Source of the DNA: JBEKUY01 sp049514555
Lineage (GTDB): Bacteria > Acidobacteriota > Terriglobia > Acidiferrales > UBA7541
Reading direction: 5' to 3'
Length of the DNA: 64,000 bases
NCBI GenBank assembly: GCA_049514555.1
Contig: JBEKUY010000004.1
Span: forward strand, 186,001 to 250,000
The notes beneath the pieces were generated by a model, which was given only the letters and a program-made list of their open reading frames with translations, ran no database searches and was not told the origin of the DNA. Shown one piece after another: positions 25,136 to 34,510 of the stretch; position 1 is the stretch's first letter, and each line of letters starts with the position of its first letter. Both the position numbers and the translations under genes were made by a program.

Positions 25136-25867
25136 ATGCACGCAGCAGATCTTTCGTGTGTCCGCGCGCTGGTCTTCGATCTCGACGGCACGCTGATCGA
25201 TTCGAAGCAGGACCTGGTTCTCTCGGTGAATGCGATGCTGGCAGAGATGGGCCGGGCGCTGCTGCCGGAGGAAATCATTTCGAGCTACATCGGGCAGGGC
25301 GCGCCGGTCCTGGTGAAACGCGCGCTGGACAAGGCGGTTCCGCGCCGCGATGGCTCCGCCGTGAATCGGGAAAGTGCCGCGCCGCGCCGGGGCGAGACGA
25401 GCGAAGAAGAGGTTAGCCTGGCGCTCGAATTCTTCCTCAAGTACTACGAAGAGCACCGCATGGAACACACGCGCGCCTATCCCGGGGTGAAAGAGGCACT
25501 GGCCGCGCTGGGCGATTATCCGATGGCGGTGCTAACGAACAAGCCTGAGCGGATCAGCCGGCGCATCCTGGAAGAGCTGGGGCTGGCGCCGTACTTTCGC
25601 GCGATCTACGGCGGAAACAGCTTTTCCAGCAAGAAGCCCGATCCCTTCGGGGTCCATACGGTCTTGAGGGATTTCGGGGTCACTGCGCGGAGCACGCTGC
25701 TGATCGGGGACTCCGACATCGACGTGCAGACGGCGCGGAACGCCGATACCTGGGCCGCGAGCGTCACCTACGGCTTTGGCTCTCAGGACCGCGAGGCATT
25801 TCCGGCGGACGTGTATCTGGACCGTTTGACCGACCTCATTCCGCTCCTAGGCAACCGCGGAGTCTGA
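25136..25867 (+). CDS. gph: Phosphoglycolate-phosphatase-like HAD hydrolase
   Basis: A 243-residue HAD-superfamily phosphatase of the Gph/PGP group, probably hydrolysing 2-phosphoglycolate or a similar small phosphate ester. The four HAD motifs are visible: FDLDGTLIDS (nucleophile Asp), VLTNKPER (motif II), the lysine in SSKKPDP (motif III) and IGDSDIDVQTA (motif IV). The alpha-helical cap spans about residues 25-100 and contains a polar insertion (RRDGSAVNRESAAPRRGE) not typical of Gph. The start ATG at 25136 has GGAG about five bases upstream. The glycosyltransferase that follows is 100 bases away. Confidence 0.85.
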   Translation: MHAADLSCVRALVFDLDGTLIDSKQDLVLSVNAMLAEMGRALLPEEIISSYIGQGAPVLVKRALDKAVPRRDGSAVNRESAAPRRGETSEEEVSLALEFFLKYYEEHRMEHTRAYPGVKEALAALGDYPMAVLTNKPERISRRILEELGLAPYFRAIYGGNSFSSKKPDPFGVHTVLRDFGVTARSTLLIGDSDIDVQTARNADTWAASVTYGFGSQDREAFPADVYLDRLTDLIPLLGNRGV

Positions 25868-25967
25868 AGAGGCGGCCTCGGGACTGCCGAGGTCGCTGAT
25901 ATGGCGCCTTCGTTCCGCAAAATTCCCAATCTTGCCTTCTTGCAGCGGACGAGGCAGACTCTGCCCC

Positions 25968-27086
25968 GTGATTGTGGGTCTATTCCCCGAGCTGGACGCC
26001 ATCGGCGGCATTCAATGCGTCGGCAGGCACATCGCCGCGGTTATGGCCGAGTTTGCCCGGCGCAACGACCTCGAATGCCGGCTGCTCAGTCTGAATGATT
26101 CGCACGAACTGCATCGCATGACGGTTGCGGGCCGCGAATTCGTGTTCATGGGGTACGAGCGGGGCAAGTTGCGGCTGGGCGTGGCGGCGGCGCGGGCGGC
26201 TTGGCGGGGAGAAGCGCGCATCGTGGTGGCAGCGCACCCGCATTTTGCGCTGGCGGCGCAAGGCATGCGCGCGGTGAGTAGGCGGATGCGCACAATTGTG
26301 TGCACGCACGGCATCGAAGTCTGGGAGCCGCTTCCGCTGCTGCGCCGGAGGGCGCTGCGTCACGCGGACGTCGTGCTGGCGCCCAGCCGGGACACGGCCG
26401 AGCAAGTTGCGGTGCGGCAGCGCGTGCTGCGCGAGCGCATCCAAGTGCTTCCGTGGGCGCTCGACCCGCAATTTGAGGCTCGCGCCGCGTCGGCTGCCGC
26501 AAAAGTCGGTTTGCCGGGAACGTTTCCTCACGGCCGAGTGATTCTCTCGGTCGGGCGCTGGGATTCGAGCGAAGGCTACAAAGGCCTGGATCAGTTGATT
26601 TCCGCCATGCCGCGCCTGCTCTCCGATTGGCCCGATCTCGAGCTTGTTGCGGTTGGCGAGGGCGACGACCGGGCTTCGCTCGAGCATCTCGCCGCGGAAC
26701 GGGGCATAAAACGCCGCGTGCACTTTCTTTCGCGAGTTTCGCAGGCGGAACTGGCGGCTTGCTATGCCGCCTGCGAGATCTTCGCGCTGCCGAGCCGCGG
26801 AGAAGGCTTCGGCCTTGTCTACCTCGAAGCCATGTCGCACGGCAAGCCGGTGATCGCGGGCGCGCACGGCGGCGCGCCGGAGGTGGTGGAAGACGGCGCG
26901 ACCGGCTTCCTGGTTTCTCACGGCGACGTTCAGCAGCTCATCACGGCGCTGCGGACGCTGCTCGTGAACCCAGCGCGTGCGCGGCAGATGGGAGCATGCG
27001 GCCGCGCCCGAGTCGAGCGGGAGTTTCGCTACGAGAGATTTGCGGCAGCTTTCGAAGAAATCCTGCGCGAACAATGCGAATCCTAG
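25968..27086 (+). CDS. Glycosyltransferase family 4 protein
   Basis: A GT-B-fold retaining glycosyltransferase, about 372 residues, likely adding a sugar to a surface polysaccharide at the cytoplasmic face. The N-terminal IVGLFPELDAIGGIQCVGRHIA holds the acceptor-side glycine loop. VILSVGRWDSSEGYKGLDQLI marks the start of the donor domain, and ALPSRGEGFGLVYLEAMSHGKPVIAG contains the family-4 E(x7)E motif. The start is uncertain: GTG 25968 begins the first strand; a TTG twelve codons upstream (25932) is the alternative. It overlaps the next glycosyltransferase by 13 bases. Confidence 0.88.
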   Translation: MIVGLFPELDAIGGIQCVGRHIAAVMAEFARRNDLECRLLSLNDSHELHRMTVAGREFVFMGYERGKLRLGVAAARAAWRGEARIVVAAHPHFALAAQGMRAVSRRMRTIVCTHGIEVWEPLPLLRRRALRHADVVLAPSRDTAEQVAVRQRVLRERIQVLPWALDPQFEARAASAAAKVGLPGTFPHGRVILSVGRWDSSEGYKGLDQLISAMPRLLSDWPDLELVAVGEGDDRASLEHLAAERGIKRRVHFLSRVSQAELAACYAACEIFALPSRGEGFGLVYLEAMSHGKPVIAGAHGGAPEVVEDGATGFLVSHGDVQQLITALRTLLVNPARARQMGACGRARVEREFRYERFAAAFEEILREQCES

Positions 27087-28288
27087 AGGTCAGCGAGACG
27101 TACTACCCCTTTCTGGAAAAGGGAGGCCCTCCCGTGAAGGTCCGCGCGCTGGCGCGGGGACTGGCGGCGCGCGGCCATCGGGTCACCGTTCTCACGGCCG
27201 ATTTTGGCGGAGCGGGCGGGGCCGCGCTCTTGCCATCGCCGTACGGCCGCTCTTTTGAGGAGGGCGGCGTCGAAGCGATCTACTTGCGCAGCCGCCTGCG
27301 ATTTCGTTCGGTGGCCTGGCACGCCGGCCTGGACCGCTTCTGCCGGGAGCGCCTGGGGACCTACGATGTGGCGCACATCTACGGTATGTACGACCTGCTG
27401 GGCCCGGCCGTTGCGGGGCACTGCCGCGCCCGGGGCATCCCCTACGTGGTCGAACCGATCGGCATGTTTCGTCCCATCGTGAGGAGCATCTGGCTCAAAC
27501 AGATGTATCATTGGCTTTGGGGGAAACATTTGGTGACGGGCGCGGCGTGCGTCATCGCGACTTCGGAGCAGGAGATACAGGAACTCGCGACCGGCGGCGT
27601 GCCTCGCGAAAAGATGGTGCTGCGCAGGAACGGCGTCGAGCCGCCGGACGAGCTTCCCGCGCGCGGCACATTTTGGAACAAGCGAAAACTGCCCGCGCGG
27701 CGGAAGAAAGTTCTTTTTCTCGGGCGGCTCGTGCGAAAGAAAAGCCCCGAACTGCTGCTGGAGGCGTTTTCCCGGGTGGTTGGCGGGAGTCCCGCGCTGG
27801 ATGCGCATTTGATAATCGCCGGCCCCGATGGAAACGACGGAACGCTGGGGCGGCTCAAGACGATGGTTGCGCGCCTTAAGCTTGGCGATCGAGTTTCCTT
27901 GGTGGGACCGCTTTTTGGCAAGGAGAAGTGGGCCGCATACGCAGATGCGGATGTTTTTGTGCTGCCCTCGCAGAATGAGAATTTCGGCAATACGGCGGCG
28001 GAGGCTGTTGCGGCGGGCACACCGGTGATTGTGACCGAGACGTGCGGAATCGCTCCGCTGCTCGCGGACCGCGCCGGGATTGTCGTGCCGCATGACGCCG
28101 GCGCAATCGCAGGAGCGTTGGCAGAAGTGCTCGGGAACGATACACTGCGCGAGCGTCTGATTACCGGTTGCGCGGGGGTCCTGCCACAACTCGGTTGGGA
28201 AGAACCCTTGGGTCAGATGGAAGCGCTCTACGGAGAGTTGCTCGCGACCAAGTCGGCAAGGGCCGCTGCGGATACGGAGAAGCCGTGA
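27074..28288 (+). CDS. Glycosyltransferase family 4 protein
   Basis: A 404-residue GT-B glycosyltransferase, second in the polysaccharide locus. The N-terminus ILEVSETYYPFLEKGGPPVKVRALARGL gives the acceptor domain. The donor domain shows VLFLGRLVRKKSPELLLEAF and VLPSQNENFGNTAAEAVAAGTPVIVTE, including the E(x7)E pair. The ATG at 27074 lies inside the preceding gene, giving a 13-base overlap; the frame is open much further upstream, but only as a shadow of that gene. Its TGA overlaps the GTG start of the transglutaminase-like gene, so the cluster is probably one transcript. Confidence 0.93.
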   Translation: MRILEVSETYYPFLEKGGPPVKVRALARGLAARGHRVTVLTADFGGAGGAALLPSPYGRSFEEGGVEAIYLRSRLRFRSVAWHAGLDRFCRERLGTYDVAHIYGMYDLLGPAVAGHCRARGIPYVVEPIGMFRPIVRSIWLKQMYHWLWGKHLVTGAACVIATSEQEIQELATGGVPREKMVLRRNGVEPPDELPARGTFWNKRKLPARRKKVLFLGRLVRKKSPELLLEAFSRVVGGSPALDAHLIIAGPDGNDGTLGRLKTMVARLKLGDRVSLVGPLFGKEKWAAYADADVFVLPSQNENFGNTAAEAVAAGTPVIVTETCGIAPLLADRAGIVVPHDAGAIAGALAEVLGNDTLRERLITGCAGVLPQLGWEEPLGQMEALYGELLATKSARAAADTEKP

Positions 28289-29136
28289 AGGAGCATCCCA
28301 TCTTTCGGACCGCTTGGTGGGGCACGAACGTGCTCCTCGCTGCGGCGGTCATCTCCCTGATTTTCGCGGCCGGATGGGAATACTCCGTCCGCCGGTACTT
28401 GAAGGGTTTCTCAGACGCAATCGTGCCTGAAGCAGCGGCCCCGGAGCAGAAAGTCGAGGCCATTCTTGAATGGATGCGCCACGGGCCTTCGCGCAATTCT
28501 TCGGCGCATTCCGGTGAGCTGGCCGCTCGCGATCCACAGAACACGTTGAATTATCGCGAACTGCTGGAAGTGTGCGGCACGGCAACAAACGCTTTCCTAA
28601 ACCTGGGGAAGAGCGGCGGTTTACAGGTGCGGCGGTTGCTGCTGCTCGGGCCAAACCGCGCCACGAAGCACGTGGTGGCGGAGGTGTTGATCGGAGACCG
28701 GTGGGTCGTCGTGGATCCGATGTTCCGCACGATGTTGCGCGATCCGCAGGGACAGCTTCTCACGCGCCAGCAGTTACGGGCGCCCGGGGTCCTCGAACAG
28801 GCCACTCGCGATATCCCGGACTATTCCTCGGAGTACGACTACAACAACGTTGCCCACATCCGTCTGGCGCGCATCCCCCTGATGGGGTTAGGGCTGCGCC
28901 GAGTTCTCGACAGGATGTATTCCGGCTGGGATGAAGCGTTTGATTGGAGCCTGATCTTGGAGCGCGAGTCGTTCGCAATGCTCTTTGCTTCCTTCCTGGC
29001 AACGGTCTTTCTATTGATTGGGCGCCTGGGGCTGGCCTGGTATGCCGATCGCCGGCTCCACATCCCGCGTTTGCGGCTTCGAACGCAAATCCTGCGTGCG
29101 AGGGCGGCACTGTTTTCCAGCCCGGAACTGAAATAG
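28285..29136 (+). CDS. Membrane-anchored transglutaminase-like protein
   Basis: A 283-residue protein with an N-terminal membrane segment (VLLAAAVISLIFAAG) and a second near the C-terminus (LFASFLATVFLLIGRLGLAW), holding a transglutaminase-like domain in the periplasm between them. A Cys-His-Asp triad can be proposed from LLEVCGTATNAFLN, TKHVVAEVLI and WVVVDPMFR. It may be a papain-fold peptidase or crosslinker acting on exported material, but many such domains lack a known reaction. The start is GTG 28285, within the previous stop (GTGA). Position inside the glycan cluster suggests a role in polysaccharide modification or secretion. Confidence 0.8.
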   Translation: MKEHPIFRTAWWGTNVLLAAAVISLIFAAGWEYSVRRYLKGFSDAIVPEAAAPEQKVEAILEWMRHGPSRNSSAHSGELAARDPQNTLNYRELLEVCGTATNAFLNLGKSGGLQVRRLLLLGPNRATKHVVAEVLIGDRWVVVDPMFRTMLRDPQGQLLTRQQLRAPGVLEQATRDIPDYSSEYDYNNVAHIRLARIPLMGLGLRRVLDRMYSGWDEAFDWSLILERESFAMLFASFLATVFLLIGRLGLAWYADRRLHIPRLRLRTQILRARAALFSSPELK

Positions 29137-29139
29137 CCC

Positions 29140-31107
29140 GTGTGCGGCATCTGTGGTGCCGTGGGAATCGAGGCGCGGGGCGAAGCGGAGGCGGTGACGC
29201 GCCGCATGGCCGCCGCGCTCGCACACCGCGGCCCCGATGACGAAGGCTTCCTCTGCAATGATACGCGTGCGCCCGGACTCGCGCTGGGCATGCGCCGCTT
29301 GAGCATCATCGACCTCGCTGGCGGACACCAACCGATCTGGAATGAAACACACGACGTCGCCGTCATTTTGAACGGCGAGATCTACAACTTCCATGAGTTG
29401 CGCAGCATTCTCGAGCGGTGTGGCCACCGGTTCGCCACTTGCTCGGACACGGAAGTGCTCGTGCATGGCTGGGAGGAATGGGGCGAGGACCTGTTGGCCG
29501 AGCTGCGCGGGATGTTTGCCTTCGCGCTGCTGGATCTGCGGCGGCGCCATGCCGCATTGCCGACGCTCTTCCTGGCGCGTGATCCTCTGGGGATCAAGCC
29601 GCTGTATTACGCCGAGTCGAATGGCGCGCTGCTGTTCGCCTCCGAGGTGCGAGCGCTGCTCGCGAGCGGGCGTGTGGCGAGGCGGATCTCACTCGACGCG
29701 CTGACGGCGTATCTGCTCTTTGGATCGGTTTCCGAGCCGGTCACGCTGGTCGAGGGTGTGTATTCGGTCCCGCCGGGCCACCGCATGGTCTTGTACGCGC
29801 CGGATCGGCGGCGTACGCCGCGCGCGCGTCCCTGGTGGGACGCACGACGCAGCTTGGCCGCCCACGACACCCGCAGGCCCCTCAGCCTTTCTGAGGCCGC
29901 CAGCCGCTTGCGGCCTCTCCTGGAAGACGCCGTGCGCAGCCACCTGGTTGCAGACGTTCCCGTTGGCCTGTTCCTTTCGAGCGGACTCGATTCAACGGCG
30001 ATTGCGGCGCTAGCGGCGCGGGCGCAAGCCGGCCTGCATAGCTTCACCGCTTCGTTTCCCGAGACGGACTACGACGAAGCGCCGGCTGCACGGCGAATTG
30101 CCGAGCGTTGCGGCACGCACCATGACGAAGTGCCGCTGACCGGCGGTGAGATACTCTCGCGGCTTGATGAGGCGCTCACAGCGCTCGATCAGCCGACCAT
30201 GGACGGAATCAATACCTACGTCGTTTGCTGGGCGGCGCGGCAGGTGGGGCTTAAGGTGGCGCTCTCAGGCTTGGGCGGCGATGAGCTTTTCGCCGGCTAT
30301 CGCAGCTTCGATGACACTCAGCGGCTCGCCCGCGCGAGCCTGATCGCGCGCATGTTTCCGGGGGCATTGCGCCGCGCCAGTGCGCCGCTCATCGAGCGCC
30401 TCGCCGCCCATCGCGCCACACCGGATGCGGCTCGCAAGGCCGCGGCGGCGTGGCGGGTGCCGCGTGCGTTGCCGCATGCCTATTTTTTCGCACGCGCGCT
30501 GCTCCCGCCCGGCGAACTCGACAAGATCGTCACGCCATGCCTGCGGAGAAGCGCAATTTCTCCCGACGGGGAGGCGCTCGCGCCCACTTGGCTCGGCTGG
30601 CTTGAGGGCGCGGCTTCCGTCGCCGATCGGTTGGGGCCCGTCGCAGCGGTTTCGTGGCTCGAGCTGCGGACCTACATGGCCAGCACTCTCTTGCGCGATA
30701 CCGATTCAGTGAGCATGGACCGTTCGCTCGAGGTGCGCGTGCCGCTGCTGGACCGTCCGCTCGTGGAATTCATTTTGACGCTGCCCGAGCGCGCGCGGCG
30801 CCGGCCGGGTGCGCAGAAGGCGCTGCTGGTCGAAGCCTTGAGAGATTTACTGCCGCCGGAAGCGCTGGCGCAGCCCAAGCGCACGTTCACGCTTCCTTGG
30901 GAGCACTGGTTGCGCGGCCCCTTGCGTCCGCGGGTGGAGAGCAGCCTGAACGAGCCGGCTCCCGCGCTTGCCGGGCATTTTCGCCCGGGCGGGGTGAATT
31001 CCATCTGGCAGGCATTTCTTGCCGGAGGCACCACTTGGTCGCGTCCGTGGTCCCTTTACGTTCTGAACGAATGGTGCCGCCGACACCTGGCGACGGGAGC
31101 CGGGTAA
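29140..31107 (+). CDS. asnB: Asparagine synthetase (glutamine-hydrolysing), AsnB-like
   Basis: A 655-residue two-domain enzyme. The N-terminal Ntn-hydrolase glutaminase begins CGICGAVG after the initiator, so Cys2 is the nucleophile, with AALAHRGPDDEGF and LNGEIYNFHELR. The C-terminal synthetase has the PP-loop VPVGLFLSSGLDSTAIAALA and LSGLGGDELFAGY. Within surface-polysaccharide loci, AsnB paralogues often amidate sugar uronates or a cell-envelope intermediate rather than making free asparagine; that role is inference here. The start is GTG 29140, four bases after the preceding stop. Next comes a carbamoyltransferase. Confidence 0.92.
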   Translation: MCGICGAVGIEARGEAEAVTRRMAAALAHRGPDDEGFLCNDTRAPGLALGMRRLSIIDLAGGHQPIWNETHDVAVILNGEIYNFHELRSILERCGHRFATCSDTEVLVHGWEEWGEDLLAELRGMFAFALLDLRRRHAALPTLFLARDPLGIKPLYYAESNGALLFASEVRALLASGRVARRISLDALTAYLLFGSVSEPVTLVEGVYSVPPGHRMVLYAPDRRRTPRARPWWDARRSLAAHDTRRPLSLSEAASRLRPLLEDAVRSHLVADVPVGLFLSSGLDSTAIAALAARAQAGLHSFTASFPETDYDEAPAARRIAERCGTHHDEVPLTGGEILSRLDEALTALDQPTMDGINTYVVCWAARQVGLKVALSGLGGDELFAGYRSFDDTQRLARASLIARMFPGALRRASAPLIERLAAHRATPDAARKAAAAWRVPRALPHAYFFARALLPPGELDKIVTPCLRRSAISPDGEALAPTWLGWLEGAASVADRLGPVAAVSWLELRTYMASTLLRDTDSVSMDRSLEVRVPLLDRPLVEFILTLPERARRRPGAQKALLVEALRDLLPPEALAQPKRTFTLPWEHWLRGPLRPRVESSLNEPAPALAGHFRPGGVNSIWQAFLAGGTTWSRPWSLYVLNEWCRRHLATGAG

Positions 31108-31129
31108 GGTACACTGGCTTCTGGGCGGA

Positions 31130-32866
31130 ATGAATATCCTGGGAATTAACGCGTACCACGGAAATGCCTCGGCGGCGCTCGTTTCGGACGGCCGTCTTGT
31201 CGCGGCGGTCGAGGAAGAGCGATTCAATCGCGTGAAATACGCGGCCGGCTTTCCAGCCCAGGCGATTCGTTACTGCCTGGATGAAGCCGGACTGACGCTT
31301 GGCGAGATCGATCATGTGGCGGTGCCGCGGAATCCCTGGGCCCGGCTCGGCACGAAGCTGCTCTACGCCCTGCGCATGCCGTCGTTCGCCCGCGAACGCG
31401 TCCGGGTCATGGCGAAGTTTACCGGTATCCGCGAAGCGCTTGCGCAAGCCTTCGACGCCGATCCGGCGAAGATCCAGGCCCGGTTCCATCGTATCGAGCA
31501 TCACCAAGCCCATCTGGCGAGCACGTTCTTTGTTTCTCCGTTCGATCGCGCCGCGGCGCTCTCGGCCGACGGTTTGGGCGATTTCGCCAGCACCATGTGG
31601 GCGTCCGGTGAAGGTAACCGCATGCGCATCGGCGGCGCCGTGGCGTTTCCCCATTCGCTCGGTTTGTACTACACCGCGGTGACGCAGTATCTCGGCTTTC
31701 TGAAATACGGCGACGAGTACAAAGTCATGGGTTTGGCCGCCTACGGCCAGCCGGAGCATCTCGACGTCTTCCGCGAAATCGTGCAGGCGGATCACCAGGC
31801 GTTCCGCTTGAGTCTCGACTACTTCACACACCACCGCACCGGGCCCGAGATGAGTTGGGCCGAAGCGGATAAGGCGCCTTCACTCGGCCGCCTGTATTCG
31901 GAAAGAATGCCGCAGCGGCTGGGACCGGGGCGGCGGCCCGAAGAGCCGGTCGAAGCGCGTCACCGCAATCTGGCTGCGGCCTTGCAGGCACGGCTCGAAG
32001 AAGTGTACCTGGGAATGCTCCGCGGGTTGCACGCGGAAACGGGCGCGGCGGCCGTCTGCCTCGCCGGCGGCGTGGCATTCAACTGCGTGGCCAATGGAAA
32101 AATCTTCGATGCCACGCCATTTGAACGTGTGTACGTACAGCCGGCGGCGGGCGACGGTGGCCTGTCGGTTGGCGCGGCGTTTTTTGTTTGGCACCAGCTT
32201 CTCGGCCAGCCGCGTGGTTTCGTCATGGACCACGCTTATTGGGGGCCGGGGTATTCCCTGGAAAGAACTCGCGCAGCCGTCGAAGCGGCCGACTTCATGC
32301 GTTCCGGCTATCGGGTGCGCGAGCTGGCTGAGGCAGAACTCACGCGTACCGCCGCGAAGATCGTAGCCGATGGCAAGATTCTTGGCTGGTTCCAGGGCCG
32401 AGCCGAATGGGGACCGCGCGCGCTCGGCAACCGCAGCATTGTCGCTGACCCGCGGCGTGCGGAAATGAAAGACGTGCTCAACCGGCGCATCAAGCACCGC
32501 GAACCCTTTCGCCCATTTGCTCCTTCGATTCTTGCCGAAGCAACGGGGGAATACTTTGAGAAGTCGCAACCGTCGCCGTTCATGACCCTGGCGTATCCGG
32601 TCCGCGCCGAAAAACGCGCCGCGATTCCCGCACCGACGCACGTGGACGGCACCGGCCGCCTGCAAACCGTCTCCCGCGAGGCGAACCCTCGATATTGGCG
32701 GTTGATTCGCGAGTTCGGGAACATCACCGGCGTGCCGGTGTTGTTGAACACCTCGTTTAACGATAATGAACCCATCGTTTGCCGCCCCGAAGAAGCCATC
32801 GATTGTTTCCTTCGCACGCAGATGGATGCGCTGGCTTTGGGCGATTTTCTCATCGAGAAACCCTGA
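31130..32866 (+). CDS. Carbamoyltransferase, NodU/CmcH family
   Basis: A 578-residue O-carbamoyltransferase that would transfer a carbamoyl group from carbamoyl phosphate, via a carbamoyl-adenylate, to a hydroxyl on a sugar. The N-terminal Kae1-like ASKHA domain shows ILGINAYHGNASAALV, RIEHHQAHLASTFF and ALSADGLGDFAST. The C-terminal domain shows WFQGRAEWGPRALGNRSIVADP and KHREPFRPFAPSIL, both characteristic. It follows asnB by 22 bases and precedes a GT4 gene by six. In this context it most likely carbamoylates the exopolysaccharide or a precursor. Confidence 0.93.
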   Translation: MNILGINAYHGNASAALVSDGRLVAAVEEERFNRVKYAAGFPAQAIRYCLDEAGLTLGEIDHVAVPRNPWARLGTKLLYALRMPSFARERVRVMAKFTGIREALAQAFDADPAKIQARFHRIEHHQAHLASTFFVSPFDRAAALSADGLGDFASTMWASGEGNRMRIGGAVAFPHSLGLYYTAVTQYLGFLKYGDEYKVMGLAAYGQPEHLDVFREIVQADHQAFRLSLDYFTHHRTGPEMSWAEADKAPSLGRLYSERMPQRLGPGRRPEEPVEARHRNLAAALQARLEEVYLGMLRGLHAETGAAAVCLAGGVAFNCVANGKIFDATPFERVYVQPAAGDGGLSVGAAFFVWHQLLGQPRGFVMDHAYWGPGYSLERTRAAVEAADFMRSGYRVRELAEAELTRTAAKIVADGKILGWFQGRAEWGPRALGNRSIVADPRRAEMKDVLNRRIKHREPFRPFAPSILAEATGEYFEKSQPSPFMTLAYPVRAEKRAAIPAPTHVDGTGRLQTVSREANPRYWRLIREFGNITGVPVLLNTSFNDNEPIVCRPEEAIDCFLRTQMDALALGDFLIEKP

Positions 32867-32872
32867 TTCACG

Positions 32873-34093
32873 ATGCGCGTCCTGCTACTAAACCTTTACT
32901 ACCCGCCGGACACGTCGGCGACCGCGAAGATAGCCGCGTCCCTAGTGGAGGCGCTTGCCGCGAAGCACGACGTAACGGTCCTCTGTGGCCGCCCGTCTTA
33001 TAACCCGGCCGAGAAACGGCCTTGGCGGCTTTGGAGGACCGAGCGGCAGGGACGAATCGCCGTGATCCGCGTGGGCTCGACCGATTATCCGCGCTTCCGT
33101 ATCAGCCGGCGCGTGATCAATTACCTCACGTACACAGCACTGGCGGTTCTGCGCGCGCTCTTTGTGCGGTGCGACGTGGTGCTGGCCATGACCGACCCGC
33201 CGTTTGAAGGCATAGTTGGGGCGTTCGTATCCCTGCTGAAACGGCGTCCGCTGGTCTACAACATCCAGGACCTGTACCCGGAAATGGCCTTGTTCGGAGG
33301 ATTGATGGGCCCTGGCTGGCTGGCACGCTTGTGGGAGAGACTCCACCGCTGGGCGCTCAAGCGCGCGCAGCGTGTGGTTGTGCTCGGCGAGGACATGCGG
33401 GAACGCATTGTCCGGAAAGGCGTCCCGGAATCGCGCATCGAGGTCGTGCATAACGGAGCGGTCATTCCGGCGGCGGACGCGCCGCCGCAGCCGCTCGATT
33501 CCGAATTGATGGCCGCGGTTCGTGGCGAGTATCGTTTCGTTGCCGTGCACGCCGGTAACATAGGGTTCTACGGCGCTTGGGAGACCCTGGTCGCCGCCGC
33601 GCGCGAACTCGAGGATGATGGCGTGGGACTCGTGTTTGTCGGCGAAGGCGCGGAGAAGGCCCGAGTTGAGGCGGCTGCGGAGGGTTGCGCGGCTGTGCGC
33701 CTACTGCCAATCGTCCCAGCGGAAAAGATGCCTTCCGTACACGCGGCTGCCGATATTCTCATCATCACCGTGAAGCGCGGGCTGGAGGGCGTGGTGGTAC
33801 CGAGCAAGATGTACGAAATTCTGGCGGCAGGAAAAGCCGTTGTCGTGGTAGCGCCGCCCGAAAGCGAACCGGCGCGCATAGGCACAGCCCGGGGTTGTGG
33901 CGTCGTCTGCGACCCGGAACAGCCTCTGTTGCTCGCTGCCTGCCTTCGCCAACTCGCGCACGAACCGGAGCGGGTACGCCAGATGGGAATGCGCGCCCGA
34001 GCGATTGCCGCCGACTACGACAGAGTACGAGAGCTTGGGAAATTCGTGCCATTGGTGGAGGAGGTTGCTGGAACGGCAAAACAGTCCTCGTGA
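32873..34093 (+). CDS. Glycosyltransferase family 4 (WbuB-like)
   Basis: A 406-residue GT-B glycosyltransferase of the WbuB type, several of which transfer an N-acetylated amino sugar to a lipid-linked disaccharide. Features: VLLLNLYYPPDTSATAKIAASLVEALA, VYNIQDLYPEMALFGG in the middle, and VVPSKMYEILAAGKAVVVVAPPESE near the C-terminus with the donor-binding residues. It closes the run of tightly packed cluster genes that starts at 25968; a 417-base gap follows. The ATG at 32873 begins the first conserved strand. Confidence 0.93.
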   Translation: MRVLLLNLYYPPDTSATAKIAASLVEALAAKHDVTVLCGRPSYNPAEKRPWRLWRTERQGRIAVIRVGSTDYPRFRISRRVINYLTYTALAVLRALFVRCDVVLAMTDPPFEGIVGAFVSLLKRRPLVYNIQDLYPEMALFGGLMGPGWLARLWERLHRWALKRAQRVVVLGEDMRERIVRKGVPESRIEVVHNGAVIPAADAPPQPLDSELMAAVRGEYRFVAVHAGNIGFYGAWETLVAAARELEDDGVGLVFVGEGAEKARVEAAAEGCAAVRLLPIVPAEKMPSVHAAADILIITVKRGLEGVVVPSKMYEILAAGKAVVVVAPPESEPARIGTARGCGVVCDPEQPLLLAACLRQLAHEPERVRQMGMRARAIAADYDRVRELGKFVPLVEEVAGTAKQSS

Positions 34094-34510
34094 TCGGCGG
34101 ATCGGCTGGATTCCCCGTGGCGCAGGGGTGCGTGTCGTAGACGACCTCTGCACTGAGCTAACGTGGCACTGCTGCCCATTTGGGCACCAGGTGGCGCATC
34201 CGCATGTTTGGCGCGGTTCAGATCGGCCTAGAATTAGTTATACACAAGGTGGAGATCAACGCCGACTGGGCAGTGAACTCCGGCTTGGTGCCTGCCGCAG
34301 ATGGGCCAGTAAACGGTCACCTGAGGCATGGGACTTGCATCAAACAGTAGCAGTAGCTTGGGACGCGCCGGGCTCGATCTTGGGATGCTCGGCGTGAGTA
34401 AGAGGAAGTAGCTGGGGGAAGTCGCCGGGCTCGCCCGGCAAGAAACTCTCAGAGGCAAACGGCTTCGCGTCGCGGAGCCGAAGTCACAATCCGCCTGAAG
34501 GAGCACGAGT
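34094..34510 (+). other. Gene-free leader region with two GC hairpins upstream of the WecA-like gene
   Basis: No gene is visible in these 417 bases. Close to the downstream start there are two consecutive hairpins: GCCGGGC/GCCCGGC at 34424-34439 with a two-base loop, and GGCTTCG/CGGAGCC at 34461-34479. Between them is AGAAACTCTCAGAGGCAAAC, which resembles a conserved part of the glycine riboswitch but without the rest of that aptamer. AAGGAG at 34498-34503 is the ribosome-binding site for the GTG at 34511. This may be a structured leader; no known riboswitch class fits well. Confidence 0.35.

Noticed and set aside
25980..28189. Long minus-strand open frames opposite the two glycosyltransferases
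   Set aside because: They mirror codon-biased plus-strand genes, lack membrane or catalytic patterns, and have no ribosome-binding sites.
34440..34465. Glycine riboswitch
   Set aside because: Only the ACTCTCAG...GGCAAA segment is similar; the rest of the aptamer and a glycine-related gene are absent.
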